The notes under the pieces: generated by a model
Told to the model about the DNA's origin: nothing
The model's database searches: none
The model's input: the letters and a program-made list of their open reading frames with translations, nothing else
Program-made: the position numbers and the translations under genes
Assembly (NCBI RefSeq): GCF_901709675.1
Contig: NC_051103.1
Location: 5,875,501-5,939,500, forward strand
DNA length: 64,000 bases
Direction of reading: 5' to 3'
DNA from: Syngnathus acus
Taxonomy: Eukaryota; Chordata; Actinopteri; Syngnathiformes; Syngnathidae
Shown: positions 24,200-34,928 of the stretch, piece after piece
Layout: each line of letters starts with the position of its first letter
Position numbering within the stretch: position 1 is the stretch's first letter

Positions 24200-27100
24200 A
24201 TGAAGGTGGTCAACCTGAAGCAAGCCATTTTACAGGCTTGGAAGGAACGCTGGAGTGACTACCAATGGGCTATAAATATCAAGAAGAACTTTCCAAAGGG
24301 AGCAACATGGGAGTATCTCAACCTCGCAGGTTGGAACAATCATTGCTATTTACGACGGCCATTAAACATTGTGAGCATTGTATTCCTCTTTGTGTATCTT
24401 CCAGAGACATTAACGGAGCAGGCGTTGATTGGTCCATCTCCTAACCCACTTATTTTGTCCTACCTCAAATACGCCATAAGTTCACAGGTAGCCGATAAAC
24501 TCGAACGCTTGAAAAAGATATTGTAAATTTGCAATCTTCTGATTGTCTTCTCTCTGTCTTTAGATGGTGTCTTACTCAAGTGTGCTCATGGCCATTAGCA
24601 AGGTAAGAACCTCAACAACCATTGTCGAGTTCGTTTAAAAAAATCTTCATCATTAAATGTGTCCCTCTTCTCGTAGTTTGATGATTTTTCTCGGGATCTG
24701 TGCGTCAAGTCTCTCCTGGAGATCATGGACATGTTCTGCAATCGCCTCACGTGAGTCACTGTGACCTGAAAAGAAATGTTAAAAGAAAAATTGCCGTTCA
24801 CTCGGTTCCCCTTTCTGCGTCGTGTGTGACTCTGAAGCTGTCACGGGAAGGCGGAGGAATGCATCGGGCTGTGTCGCGCCCTCCTCGGGGTGGCGGTGTG
24901 GCTGCTGCAGGGCTGCGCCTACTATTGCGAGAACCTGAGGGAGCCGGGTCCGTTGAGCGCCCCTGAGGCCTGTCTGTCCGAGTGCCGCGAGAGGCTGCAC
25001 AAACTCATGAGCAGCACCAAGAACCGAGCCCTGGTGCACATCGCCCGTCTGGAAGACCAAGGTCTCCCATTTCGGGAGACTCCTAACCAATTTGTCACCT
25101 TGCCGTTCATGTCATGCTGATGTTTTGCTGTTCTGGTTTCTCGGCAAGGTTCCTGGAGTAATGTCGAGCAAGCCATTCTTAAAGTGAGCGACGGGCTCAG
25201 CTGTATATCGAACCCAACGCTGCGGACGCAATTGGAGGAAAGCTTGTCGCTGGTGAAAGGGTACGCCTCGCTTCCTTTTTTCCTTCCTATGTAAATGTCA
25301 ACGCAAAGCTCCCTGAGCTTCTCTTGACGGACGACTTTATCTTCAGCATCCCGCAGATGCTGTCCGTGCAGTGCGACCCGCTGCTGCACGCCTCCTTCCC
25401 GTCCATCCACGCCTTCATCATGCTGGAAGGGACCATGAATTTAACGGGGGAGACGCAGCCCATGGTTGAGCAATTGATGATGATCAAGAGAATGCAGGTA
25501 AGAACATTTTTTCAGCTGGGAAAAAAAACTATTTCGCAACAACTTTGATCAAATCGGTCCTCGGCAGAAAGTCCCGAGTCCGTTCTTTGTTTTGGAGATC
25601 TGGAAGGCTTGTTTCACCGGCCTTATCGAGTCACCAGAGGGCACCGAGGAGCTCAAATGGACCGCTTTCACCTTCCTCAAGGTGAACGCTCGACTCATTT
25701 GATGGCAAGATGAGGTCCTCTAAATAAGTGACTGTCTCTTCTTTCTCCATCTCTAGATTCCACAAGTTCTGCTTCGGCTGAAGAAATACCCCCAGGGTGA
25801 CAAAGGACAGGTGAAACCACGTTTGGACGCTCTCCTTTTTAGAGGCTGTAAGATCTGACATTTATTTTCGCAGGACTTCACGGAGGATGTGAACGTCGCC
25901 TTTCAGTACCTACTCAAACTGACGCCACTGTTGGACAAAGCGGATCAACGATGCAAGTGAGTGTGCCGCCTTCCCGTCCCGACGATGGAAAGAAGTTGTG
26001 ATCCTAAACACCAAATCATTTTCCTCTTAGCTGCGACTGCTTGGGCATGTTGCTCCAAGAGTGCAACAAGCTCGGCCTCCTGTCCGACGCCAACACAGAA
26101 GTTCTCACAGCCAAACGGTACACTGTCCTCTTGTCCTAACCTTGATCTTTATATTCCAAAGTATTAATGTGCTATCACCCCCCCCCCCCTCTTGTTTTCC
26201 TTTCCTCCCTCGAACCTGTCGCCCAATCCGCCGCCCCCACTCCTCTGCACCTTTGATTCAGCACCGAGGACAGGAAGTTCTGCCCAAAACTGAAAACGGC
26301 AGAGAATGCAAATATCCAACCCAACCCGGGCCTCATCCTCCGAGCTGAGCCCACCGTGACCAATATTCTCAAGGTAAAGCGGGTTTTTCTATTTTTTTTA
26401 TTATTATGAATAGTGTACATACTGCACATAATTAGTGTGCAGTATGTACACTATTCATAATAATAAAAAAAATTATATTTTGTGTTACTTCCGTTTTGGC
26501 CCATTAGACGGTGGACGCCGACCACTCCAAATCTCCCGAGGGCCTTCTGGGTGTCCTCGGCCACATGTTGTCGGGCAAGAGCTTGGATCTGCTCCTGGCC
26601 GCCGCAGCAGCCACGGGGAAACTCAAGTCCTTCGCACGGAAATTTATCAAGTGAGTAACACGTGCCGGACACTTGATTAGGTACACCATGTTGCTTGTAA
26701 GTTGTGCACAAAAGCGACATTGTTTTTGTTGACAGGCTGAATGAGTTTCCCAAGCACATCAGTGGCGAAGGATGTGAGTACAATAACGACTCGATGCGTT
26801 AACTTTTTTTATGTGTTTGGTCCTAAAAACTTTTTCCTATCCTTCCGCAGCCAAGTCGGCATCCGTTCGGGCCCTGCTCTTCGACATCTCCTTCCTGATG
26901 CTTTGCCACGTGGTGCAGACATACGGCTCTGAGGTCAGCACTTGTACATCCGTTTTCAGTGCACAGCCACAAGATGGCGCCACAGGCGTTTTATTTAGCA
27001 AAGCTAGATCTGCTTTTGCGTTGTCTCCTTCCAACAGGTGGTCCTGTCCGACCCCAGTCCCTCAGGGGAGACGCCTTTTTTTGAGACATGGCTGCAAACG

Positions 27101-29724
27101 TGTATGCCCGAAGAAGGGAAGATTCTGAACCCGGACCACCCGTGCTTCAGGCCCGAGCCGGGCAAAGTAGAGAGTCTGGTGACCCTGCTCAACAACTCCT
27201 CTGAGATGAAGCTTGTGTGGGTTGCAAAACTAATTTCCGGGTTAGACAGATTGCATGACAGCGAAGTCCCATTTTTAACCCGGGCGCACGGTTGCCGAGG
27301 AAACATTGTACTTTTTTTATCACTTCTATTTCACGTGGCTCACCCTTCTAAATTTCTCTGCCTACAGTCAAGTCAAATGGCATGAAATCTGCCTCAGCAC
27401 CCCGGCGGCCATTTTGGAAGTTTTGAACGCCTGGGAGAACGGCGTGCTGTCGGTGGAGGCCGTGCAGGTTTGTCCCGACTTTTTCTCTTCAGCGGGTCAC
27501 GCAAGTAAGCACGATGTTCTTCGGAAAGTGAGTAGTGACTGTGTGGTAAGCATGACATCACCCAGGGTTGTCTAATTAGTGTCTCCGTTTCCTTCTTCCA
27601 TTGAAGTTTTGCTATGACTCAGAGCGGATGCGAGCGGATGCACACTCTCTTCCATTCACTTGCACCTTCCTCTTTTTGACACCACCACCACCTCCTTTGA
27701 TTGCAGAAGATCACTGACAACATTAAGGGCAAAGTTTGCAGCATGGCGATCTGTGCCGTGGCGTGGCTGGTGGCCCACGTCAGGATGCTGGGGCGGGACG
27801 AAAGGGAAAAGCCTCAGACCATGATACGGCAGCTCGTCACTCCGCTCTATGGCGAAAACACGCTGCAGTTTTACAGCGAACGGTAGAAACACATTCAATT
27901 GACTCCACCAGTATTAAAAACACAAGTCTAATTGATTCTTAAATCATATTTCACAATTGAAATGAATAGAAGGGCCATTGTGTTCCAGCTTCCCAGAAAT
28001 ACCCAAATAAAATGTTTGTAGTGAATTTTTAATGGCATAATACATTGTACTCCCCAAAAAATTTTTGGACCCTCTCCCGTTGTGCTTCCCCCCCAGCGTG
28101 ATAATAATGAGCTCCATCATGGAGCACATGTGTGCCGACGTCTTCCAGCAAACGGCGGCCATGCTGCGGCCCCCCATGGAGGGCCAGGAGCCCATACCCT
28201 ACCGCAACCTGCTGCCGGCCAAGGAGCCCATCCGGGCCGCCCTCACCAAGCAGTTCCAAGCGGTGCTGCGCAAAGGCTGGGTGGACAGTCGAGCGCTGCA
28301 CCTGTTCCAGAGTCTGCTCAACATGGGCGGTGTCTTTTGGTTCACCAATAATTTGGTCAAGGTAGGTGAGCCAATCCAGAAAGCTTACTAAACTTTCACC
28401 ATGCCTGTGTGGAGATAAATATAGGCAGCGGTCATATTGATACGTGTCATCTAATTTTAGGAGCTGCTCAAGGAAACCCGCCAGGAGTGGGCCCATCGAG
28501 TGGTGGAGTTGCTTTACAGCATCTTCTGTCTGGACAGTCAGCAAATCACCCTGACCTTGCTGGGCACCATCGTGCCCAACCTGCTCACCGACTCTGCCCA
28601 CTGGCACAGCCTGGTGGACCCGCCTGGCAAAGCTCTGGCCAAGTAAGACAACCATTTGTCGTTTTTCTTTGTCTGGTGTTGAAGCCCAGTCCCGATGCTT
28701 CCTCAGGTTGTCCGTGTGGTGCGCGCTCAGCTCCTACTCGTCCAACCATAAAGGTTCCTCCTCGGCTCATCAACGTAGAAGACAGCGAGAAGATATCGAG
28801 GTGAAGCGGGTAGCGGATGAGTCACGCCTTGTTACCGTCATGTATGTTGTGTGTCAATTACGGGGATTTTTGGGCCTCGCAGGATTACAGCAACCTCTTT
28901 CCTTTGGACGACACGCAACCCTCCAAGCTCATGCGTCTTCTCAGCTCCAACGAGGACGAGCCTGTCGCACTTTCCAGTCCAGGTCAGTAGCCAGCCATCT
29001 TGTCTAGTTCTTTCCATTTCGTGGAATTCGAGTAATTTGCACGAAACAAAAACGATCCAAAACCGAGTCGCTCGTAGTGCTATTTTCTCAATGAGAAACC
29101 GAAACGTGTCTCATGAGGTAATTTTAGGAATTTCAGTCTCCAGCGGAAGTCTTGCGTAACGATGACATTGTGACGGCCACGACACGCTGGTACTTCCTGG
29201 CCTCGAGCTTTCCTTTTTGGACGTATTTTGTGCGCAGGAGATCGATCTATGAGCAGCTTCCTCTCTGCCTCCCAGCTCCACACTGTCAACATGAGAGAGC
29301 CGCTCAACCGCGTGCTGGGTGAGAAGATATCGTGTCAAAAATATAAACGCAGACACAATGATGTAACTTCATCCCTGAGAATTTATGAGCTCCGGTTCCC
29401 TTTCCTCAGCCAACCTTTTCCTCCTCATTTCCTCCATCCTGGGCTCCAAAATGGCCGGGCCTCACACCCAGTTTGTGCATAGTTTCATGGAGGAATGCGT
29501 GGAGTGTCTGGAGCAGGGAAATCGTGGAAGCATCCTGCAGTTCATGCCCTTTACAATGGTGAGTCAGGACAGACAAGTAGTGGACGGGGAGGGAGTAGCA
29601 GGGCGGGACAAACCTTACTGGAAAATAGCTGAATTAAGTGCTTATTTTTGAAAAATGAGGTTGACTCGACAGATGTTTGGAATTCCTTTGTGGTTTGTTG
29701 CATGAGTTCATTTCTCTCTCTCCC

Positions 29725-29756
<32 letters not shown>

Positions 29757-29896
29757 CCCCTATTCTTCTGTGCCTGCAGGTCTCTGAGCTAGTGAAGCTT
29801 CCAGCTCTGGCCAAACCCAAAGTGGTCCTGGCTGTCACCGACTTGAGTCTGCCGCTAGGGCGGAGAGTGGCAGCCAAAGCCATCGCTGCCTTGTGA
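24200..29896 (+). CDS. med24: Mediator complex subunit 24
   Basis: Twenty-five coding exons run from MKVVNLKQAILQAWKERW at 24200 to LPLGRRVAAKAIAAL at 29893, with standard splice sites and continuous phase. The product is about as long as human MED24 (near 990 residues). Highly conserved blocks include GPSPNPLILSYLKYAISSQ, LIESPEGTEELKWTAFTFLK, LLGVLGHMLSGKSLDLLLAA, GKILNPDHPCFRP, KITDNIKGKVCS and DRSMSSFLSASQLHTVNM. MED24 is a helical-repeat subunit of the Mediator tail, which links transcription factors to RNA polymerase II. Introns are short, about 80-400 bases. Intron 12 holds a perfect inverted repeat and intron 24 a 30-base C run. The gene is tail-to-tail with csf3, the same neighbour as in mammals. 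Confidence 0.97.
26391..26473. repeat. Perfect inverted repeat (38-bp arms, 7-base loop) in med24 intron 12
   Basis: The left arm 26391-26428 and right arm 26436-26473 are exact reverse complements, separated by TAATTAG. The core reads GAATAGTGTACATACTGCAC and its complement, flanked by ATT/AAT-rich ends. It would fold into a long uninterrupted hairpin in RNA or as a DNA cruciform. It could be a fold-back MITE remnant or a recent inverted duplication. Confidence 0.95.
26967..26983 (+). promoter_or_regulatory. CTCF-like motif inside a med24 intron
   Basis: CCACAAGATGGCGCCAC, in the intron between coding exons 15 and 16, matches the CTCF core. An almost identical site occurs at 60235-60249. 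Matched by eye only. Confidence 0.35.
29726..29755. repeat. Thirty-base C homopolymer in the last med24 intron
   Basis: Thirty uninterrupted C residues sit about 25 bases before the acceptor of the final med24 exon (exon start about 29780), so they form part of its pyrimidine tract. The length may be an assembly estimate. Confidence 0.9.
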
Positions 29897-30364
29897 CAGT
29901 AAAACGACAAAACTACCATTTTAGGTTCATCCTGAAGTTGTACTCAAAAGCAGGCCGACTCATCAAGTATTTACAATATCGCCCATTTTTGTGTTTCTAA
30001 ATGTTTGCTACTCTTTACTAACTTGTCAAGACATAAAAAAAAAAAAAAAAAAAGATCCTCCTCTCTTTCCTGTCCATTATTTAACGTTTGCATCATCCCG
30101 CAGTCAGGTGCAGGGTCACATGTTTGGAGGAGTCATCACATGACTCTGAGGGAGCCTTTTCATCATCCCACGAGTGACGCTTGCGGTCAACACCAGTCAT
30201 CTAAACGCTTACAACACTTCCTGTCGGAAAGCCGCAAGAGCCGTAAGGCACGAACATCCTTCTCGTTGCTCCCGCGAATTCACTCAATTTACTATCTTGT
30301 TGTCCAACATCCCTTTTCAAAACCACAGAGTCACTGGACAAAGAGGCAGGAATTAAGAAAAGGG

Positions 30365-30534
30365 TTTATTGAAGGACAGGTTATAAATACTATAAGCATT
30401 CATACAAAAATATTCCATAAATAATGTATAAATAATAGATAAATAATATATTCAGTATTGAATTGTTTTAGCAAATAAAAAAATAAATGGCTCAACGCTT
30501 TAATAAATACTTAAAAAAATAATAACAATAAAGA
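30365..30534 (-). promoter_or_regulatory. csf3: AU-rich elements in the csf3 3'UTR
   Basis: On the minus strand, between the csf3 stop and an AATAAA (plus TTTATT, 30365-30370), at least five ATTTA pentamers occur. One is inside the nonamer TTATTTATA (30427-30435), which fits the UUAUUUA(U/A)(U/A) destabilising motif. Such elements drive rapid decay of cytokine mRNAs, including mammalian CSF3, through TTP-family proteins. Confidence 0.7.
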
Positions 30535-32211
30535 TTATTTCAGATTTGTCAGCAGATCGCTGTCCGTTTCCTCCTGCTGGCTCGGCTGGCTGTTGTCCAG
30601 ACCCCTGAGGAAGCGATGGACATCCTGGCCCAGCGACTGGAGCTGCACCAACGTCAGGTGGGCGGCCACCTGCACCTCAAAGTCACCGTGCAGGCGCAAG
30701 GCCACGGGGCTCGGCGTTGTCTGGAGGACGTAATCTGTCTGGAGACCTTGCAACATCTGCAGCGAGACACGTTGTACTTTGTGAAGGCATCATCAAAGAT
30801 GGCAAACAGAAAATTTGTCAATGGCAGGATCTCAAAGTGAGGCCTCCATGCGAATGTTTTACCTTGCTAATTTGAACGGCGAGATCTCGGACCGTATTCA
30901 TGAGGTCGGTCGCTCTCTGCTTGTTTTCTAGGTGAGGTGAGATGGAGCTCAGCAAGCCCTGGTGCTGCTGCAGGCCCTCGTGCATAAGTATCAGACTGCT
31001 CTCCTGAATCAGGCAAATGGAATGATGTTCAATTCTAATACATTTTTGTAATAAGCACAATGATATAGAACACCATCAAGGGGAAAAAAAGTGCTCTCCT
31101 ACCAAGGGAACTTTTTCCGAAGTAATTTTGATCACAGGAGCAGTTGGGAAATTGATGTTGGACGCCATTGTGCCGAGCCTGACGTTTTCGGAAGAATTCA
31201 ACTTCAGAGTCTGAGGTGAGGAAACAAGTACAGACATGTTACGACATGATTTTACTCTCATTCAGTGGCCATTTTTATTTTTGAGATGACAAGTTTTAAA
31301 TGAAGTTTCATTGAAAAAGGGTTCTGATAGATTAATTTACTATATCTTAGAATACAATTTTCTAAACTATTGGTTGCCTCTATCAGTCTATTTTGTTTAC
31401 AGCGCTTATCCTTAAAAAGTTCCGTTATTTCAAGACGTGAAATTCAAATATAGACAGTAAAAATACTTGTGAGTTAAATTCTTAGGAAACACGGACAACA
31501 ATTGAGTAGGAGCAATATTAAAAAAGACTCCATATTTTATCTTTTGAGGCAATGACAGCGATGAATCCGACGATTGACCAGAGCTCGATTATTAATGCCT
31601 AGTCGCGTTACAGTTTTGCGTGTGCGACAATCCAATTAGATCCGCAACCTGCTAACATTCTCATAATAAAGATAGCAGCGAGGAAAAGACGAAGAGTTTC
31701 TTACCTCGTCGTGGATGCTCGATCTGTACGCGTCAGGAATGGCAAGCAGGATCTTTTCGGTTAAAGTGCGGCTCCTCCGGACGAGCGCTTGGAATTGCGC
31801 CCCGTCAACAAGTGCGCACATGTCTGCGCAAACCTCAGGTAGAGGCGCGGCGCCCGCAATCCTGGCCATGTGGAAGAGAGCGAAAACTGCAAGGGGGATA
31901 ACCAAAATGTTGAGATTAACAAGGTGGAAGTCAAAAGGCGTGCAGCGAAAGGCTGGAGTTGTCTTTTTATGTGCTGCCTTCCTCCAGGCTAGAGTAGCTG
32001 CCAACTCCTAGATCGCGTAACCCTAACCCGCATGTCAAATAAAATTAAAAAATATAATGAAATCAAAACACACCTATATCAAACATTCCCCTTTTTAAAA
32101 AAAAAAAGTCCGAATGACTGAAAATTAAAAATATTAAAACACTTTGTGACCAGAAAGGGATGGCAGCGTTTCAGCCACCTGACGTCATTACTCACCAATC
32201 AGGATGTCCAT
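30535..32211 (-). CDS. csf3: Granulocyte colony-stimulating factor
   Basis: Five exons, 32211-32196, 31886-31705, 31210-31103, 31003-30863 and 30756-30535, are all in phase and give 222 residues. The tiny first exon encodes MDILI, the start of a signal peptide that continues VFALFHMARIAGAAPLP. The mature part is a four-helix cytokine: the A-helix region with paired cysteines (EVCADMCALV) and RSRTLTEKILLAIPDAY, then loop exons, then the C and D helices (SSISPHLENKQRATDLMNTV; LVQLQSLGQDVHRFLRGL). Teleost G-CSF diverges strongly from mammals, so the name rests on this exon plan, the secreted helical-bundle pattern and its position next to med24. G-CSF signals through CSF3R to drive neutrophil production. 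Fish may have two csf3 copies; the suffix is unresolved. Confidence 0.88.
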
Positions 32212-34022
32212 GGCGTCAACCGGGGGAATGTTTTTGGAGAAGTGACCTCAAGTCTACACACTTGATTGATTGAGCACACTCAATGTCATTCGTAACGTGT
32301 ATATATATGAGTGGCAAGCAGTGGAGATTTCCTGGGCTTTCCCAATACTCGCCTCGTAGTAGCGTGTCATTGTCAGTGATTGCAGAGTTCCTTTTAAATT
32401 TGTAGGAGAAGGCCAATTTTGGAAACTGATGAGCAATATTGATATTCGGGTCAAAGGGTAATTGTTCATTGTGTTCACTAAATTACCAACATCAGCGGTG
32501 AGAAATAACAAAGTACTTTTTACCTAAGTTTTTTTTTCCCCTCCAGGTATCACTTGAGTATTTATTTTTTCAGCAACTTTTTACTTTAACTCCTTATATA
32601 TGAAATCATTCCTTTCTACTCCTTAGTGAAAATAGCCTTGACATGATGTCAATATAAAGATTGAGATTTAAGACAGTATGGTCAATTTCATCCATTAGTG
32701 CTATTTATTAGGTTGTGCTGGAGCCAATCCCAGCTCATTGTAGGTGAAAAAAATAAAAATAATAGAATGTCATGGGGTAGTGGGCTGCTTTTGGGGGGTA
32801 GTTAGATAACTAGATGTGTAGTGGGCCACTCAAGTGATAGTCAAAGCCTGCATTAAAATAAAAAACGAATAGACCTGACCAGTGCGAGAGCGCTCTCTAG
32901 TGGAGAGATTCGTACTGCAGGCTAAACCTTAGCTGTTCTGCAAATGTTTTTAATGTTGTATGACAGCTTTTCACATCACTGTAAAAGATGAATAATCCAT
33001 AGTTTTAAGTTTCAATGACGTGAAACTGGATCATTTCCTGCCTCTTTGCACACAGGGTGGTAAATTTATACATCAGCCTGAATGAATCCTCTCCTCATGT
33101 CACAAAGGTGGCTAGAAGCAATTTCCCCCTGCAACCCAATCCCCAAAGAGGGTGGCGCTCCCCCACTATTTGACGTGTCACCTTATCATCGCCACTCGTG
33201 TGCACGCAATCACCCCCCAGGTGTAACACTCACGCCGCTGCGCTAAGCTAGCATGCAACTCGAGCCCAAGGGGCAAATTTTAAATGAACCTCTACCCGGT
33301 GACATTTACGTCAGGTCTTACGACAATACTCTCATTGGGCTCCAGCTCACCTTTGACCCTGTCAGAGTAAAACCAAACATTTTGTTACATTCTTCCAGAC
33401 ATTGTGATCAAAAGTTATTATGTATTCTGTGCACAGATGAGCCTGGCTGCAGACGACAGCGTCTGAAAACAATTCCATTCCGGAATGTGGGCAAAACAAG
33501 GTAAGATGAAGAATTGCTGCATAATTCCTCCTTTTGCGCAAATATAGTTAAGGCCCGGCTGTCAATCAATATTAGCATTTTTATTATGTTAAGCAGGTAC
33601 AGTGCGTCTCTCCTGTTTGTTTTGACAGCTGGCAATCATGCACTCCTTCGCAAACACAACGACAAAACACTTCCAGGCATCTTTTTAATGACAATATACG
33701 GATGAATGTTGTAAAAGGGTTTGACCCAAACAAAACATGCCCCCCCCTACCCGTGAAGCATCCGAGCGCTTAAAGTACTAAAAGGTCGCCGAGAGATGAA
33801 TAATTCATGTGGGGTGCTTTGCCTCCGCTTGATTTTTCATGCAAAGAAATGTATTAGCGACAATTAGCGCAGCTAGCGCGGCTTATTAAACTTGAAAGTA
33901 AAGGCGGCTCCATCTTGATGGGCGTACTGGCGTGCGTGCTACCCGGAGGCACATCTTTTGAAATCTTGAGTACAGAGCAGTGATGAAATTCTCATTAACG
34001 TCTCATCATGCGTAAGTGATGT
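32212..34022. other. Intergenic csf3-lrrc3c, no assignable gene
   Basis: About 1.8 kb with only short open frames. A weak CTCF-like word (minus strand, CCACTAGAGAGCGC) occurs near 32890-32905. Position suggests csf3 upstream control sequence at its left end. Nothing more can be supported. Confidence 0.5.
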
Positions 34023-34157
34023 TTTATTTTCCCTCCGTGCGAGTTTTCTGTTTTGTTTACAGCAATTCCAGGCCCTACTTTGTCATCACCAAATCGTCGC
34101 CATGTTAGAGTTGAGAAAATAGATCTGCCGAAAAAGTCGGGAAACATGTCGGAGAGG

Positions 34158-34928
34158 CTAAACAACAGTACTGATGGTCGAAGACTCCTCCGACTTTGCT
34201 TGCCTGCTTGGCAGCGACTTGAGATACTCCAAATGTCTGCGGGCGTCCTCCTGGTTGGCCCTGACGTAGTAGACCAGATAAGAGATGACCATGGTGAACC
34301 AGCCAAACATGACCACCAGCATGGCCACGTCTGTAGTCCTCTTCATCACCACACACAAGTCAACGTCCGGCTCCAGGAGGAAGGCCAGGCCCTGCACGCT
34401 CATTTCCTCCGGGTCCGAGGTCTGGCACACGATGCCGGTGAGCGACACGGGCTCCAGGTCCACGCGGGGCATGGCCATCTGGAGGTTGCAGTCGCAATGC
34501 CAGGGGTTGTTGGTTAAATTCGCCCGAGCCCGCAGGCCTTCAAAGGAGTCAGCGTCGAAATGGACTAACTTGTTAGCGGAAAGGTCAAGGAACTGCAACG
34601 AGGAGCTCAAGCCTCGGAAGGCGCCCGGCTGCAGCTGGCTAATGTCATTATGCGAGAGGTCCAGTTCCACCAGGTGGGACAACCCGGAGAAGGCGTTGGC
34701 CGGGATTGAGGTCAAGAGGTTAAAGTCCAGGTAGACTCGTCGCGTGTCGTTGGGGATGTCCCGCGGGATGTCGGTCAGCCGCTGATTGCTGCAGCGTACC
34801 GTCTTGCCGCCGTCGCTCTCGGAGCAGTAGCAGTGTTTGGAGCAGCTGGTGGCGGCGTGGTGGAAGCAGAAGGTCATGAGTACCAGGCTGTGCAGCAGCA
34901 AGCACATGACCATGTAGTCGGCCGCCAT
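34158..34928 (-). CDS. lrrc3c: Leucine-rich repeat-containing protein 3 family, probably LRRC3C
   Basis: A single coding exon of 256 residues. It has a signal peptide (CLLLHSLVLMTFCFHHAA), a cysteine-capped LRR N-terminal cap (CSKHCYCSESDGG), about three leucine-rich repeats (VYLDFNLLTSIPANAF, LVELDLSHNDISQLQPGAF, LQFLDLSANKLVHFDADSF), a C-terminal cap (NNPWHCDCNLQ ... C), one transmembrane helix (AMLVVMFGWFTMVISYLVYYV) and the family's conserved juxtamembrane tail (RANQEDARRHLEYLKSLPSRQ) ending ISTVV. LRRC3, LRRC3B and LRRC3C are close relatives; I choose LRRC3C because human LRRC3C lies in the CSF3/MED24 region. The function is poorly known. The start has a good context (cgcccATGG). A poly(A) signal is at 34023-34028 (minus). 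Confidence 0.8.
   Translation of the reverse strand: MAADYMVMCLLLHSLVLMTFCFHHAATSCSKHCYCSESDGGKTVRCSNQRLTDIPRDIPNDTRRVYLDFNLLTSIPANAFSGLSHLVELDLSHNDISQLQPGAFRGLSSSLQFLDLSANKLVHFDADSFEGLRARANLTNNPWHCDCNLQMAMPRVDLEPVSLTGIVCQTSDPEEMSVQGLAFLLEPDVDLCVVMKRTTDVAMLVVMFGWFTMVISYLVYYVRANQEDARRHLEYLKSLPSRQAKSEESSTISTVV

Noticed and set aside
28029-28655. 208-codon minus-strand frame
   Set aside because: It spans med24 exons and an intron on the antisense strand, shows no splice signals of its own and resembles no family I know.
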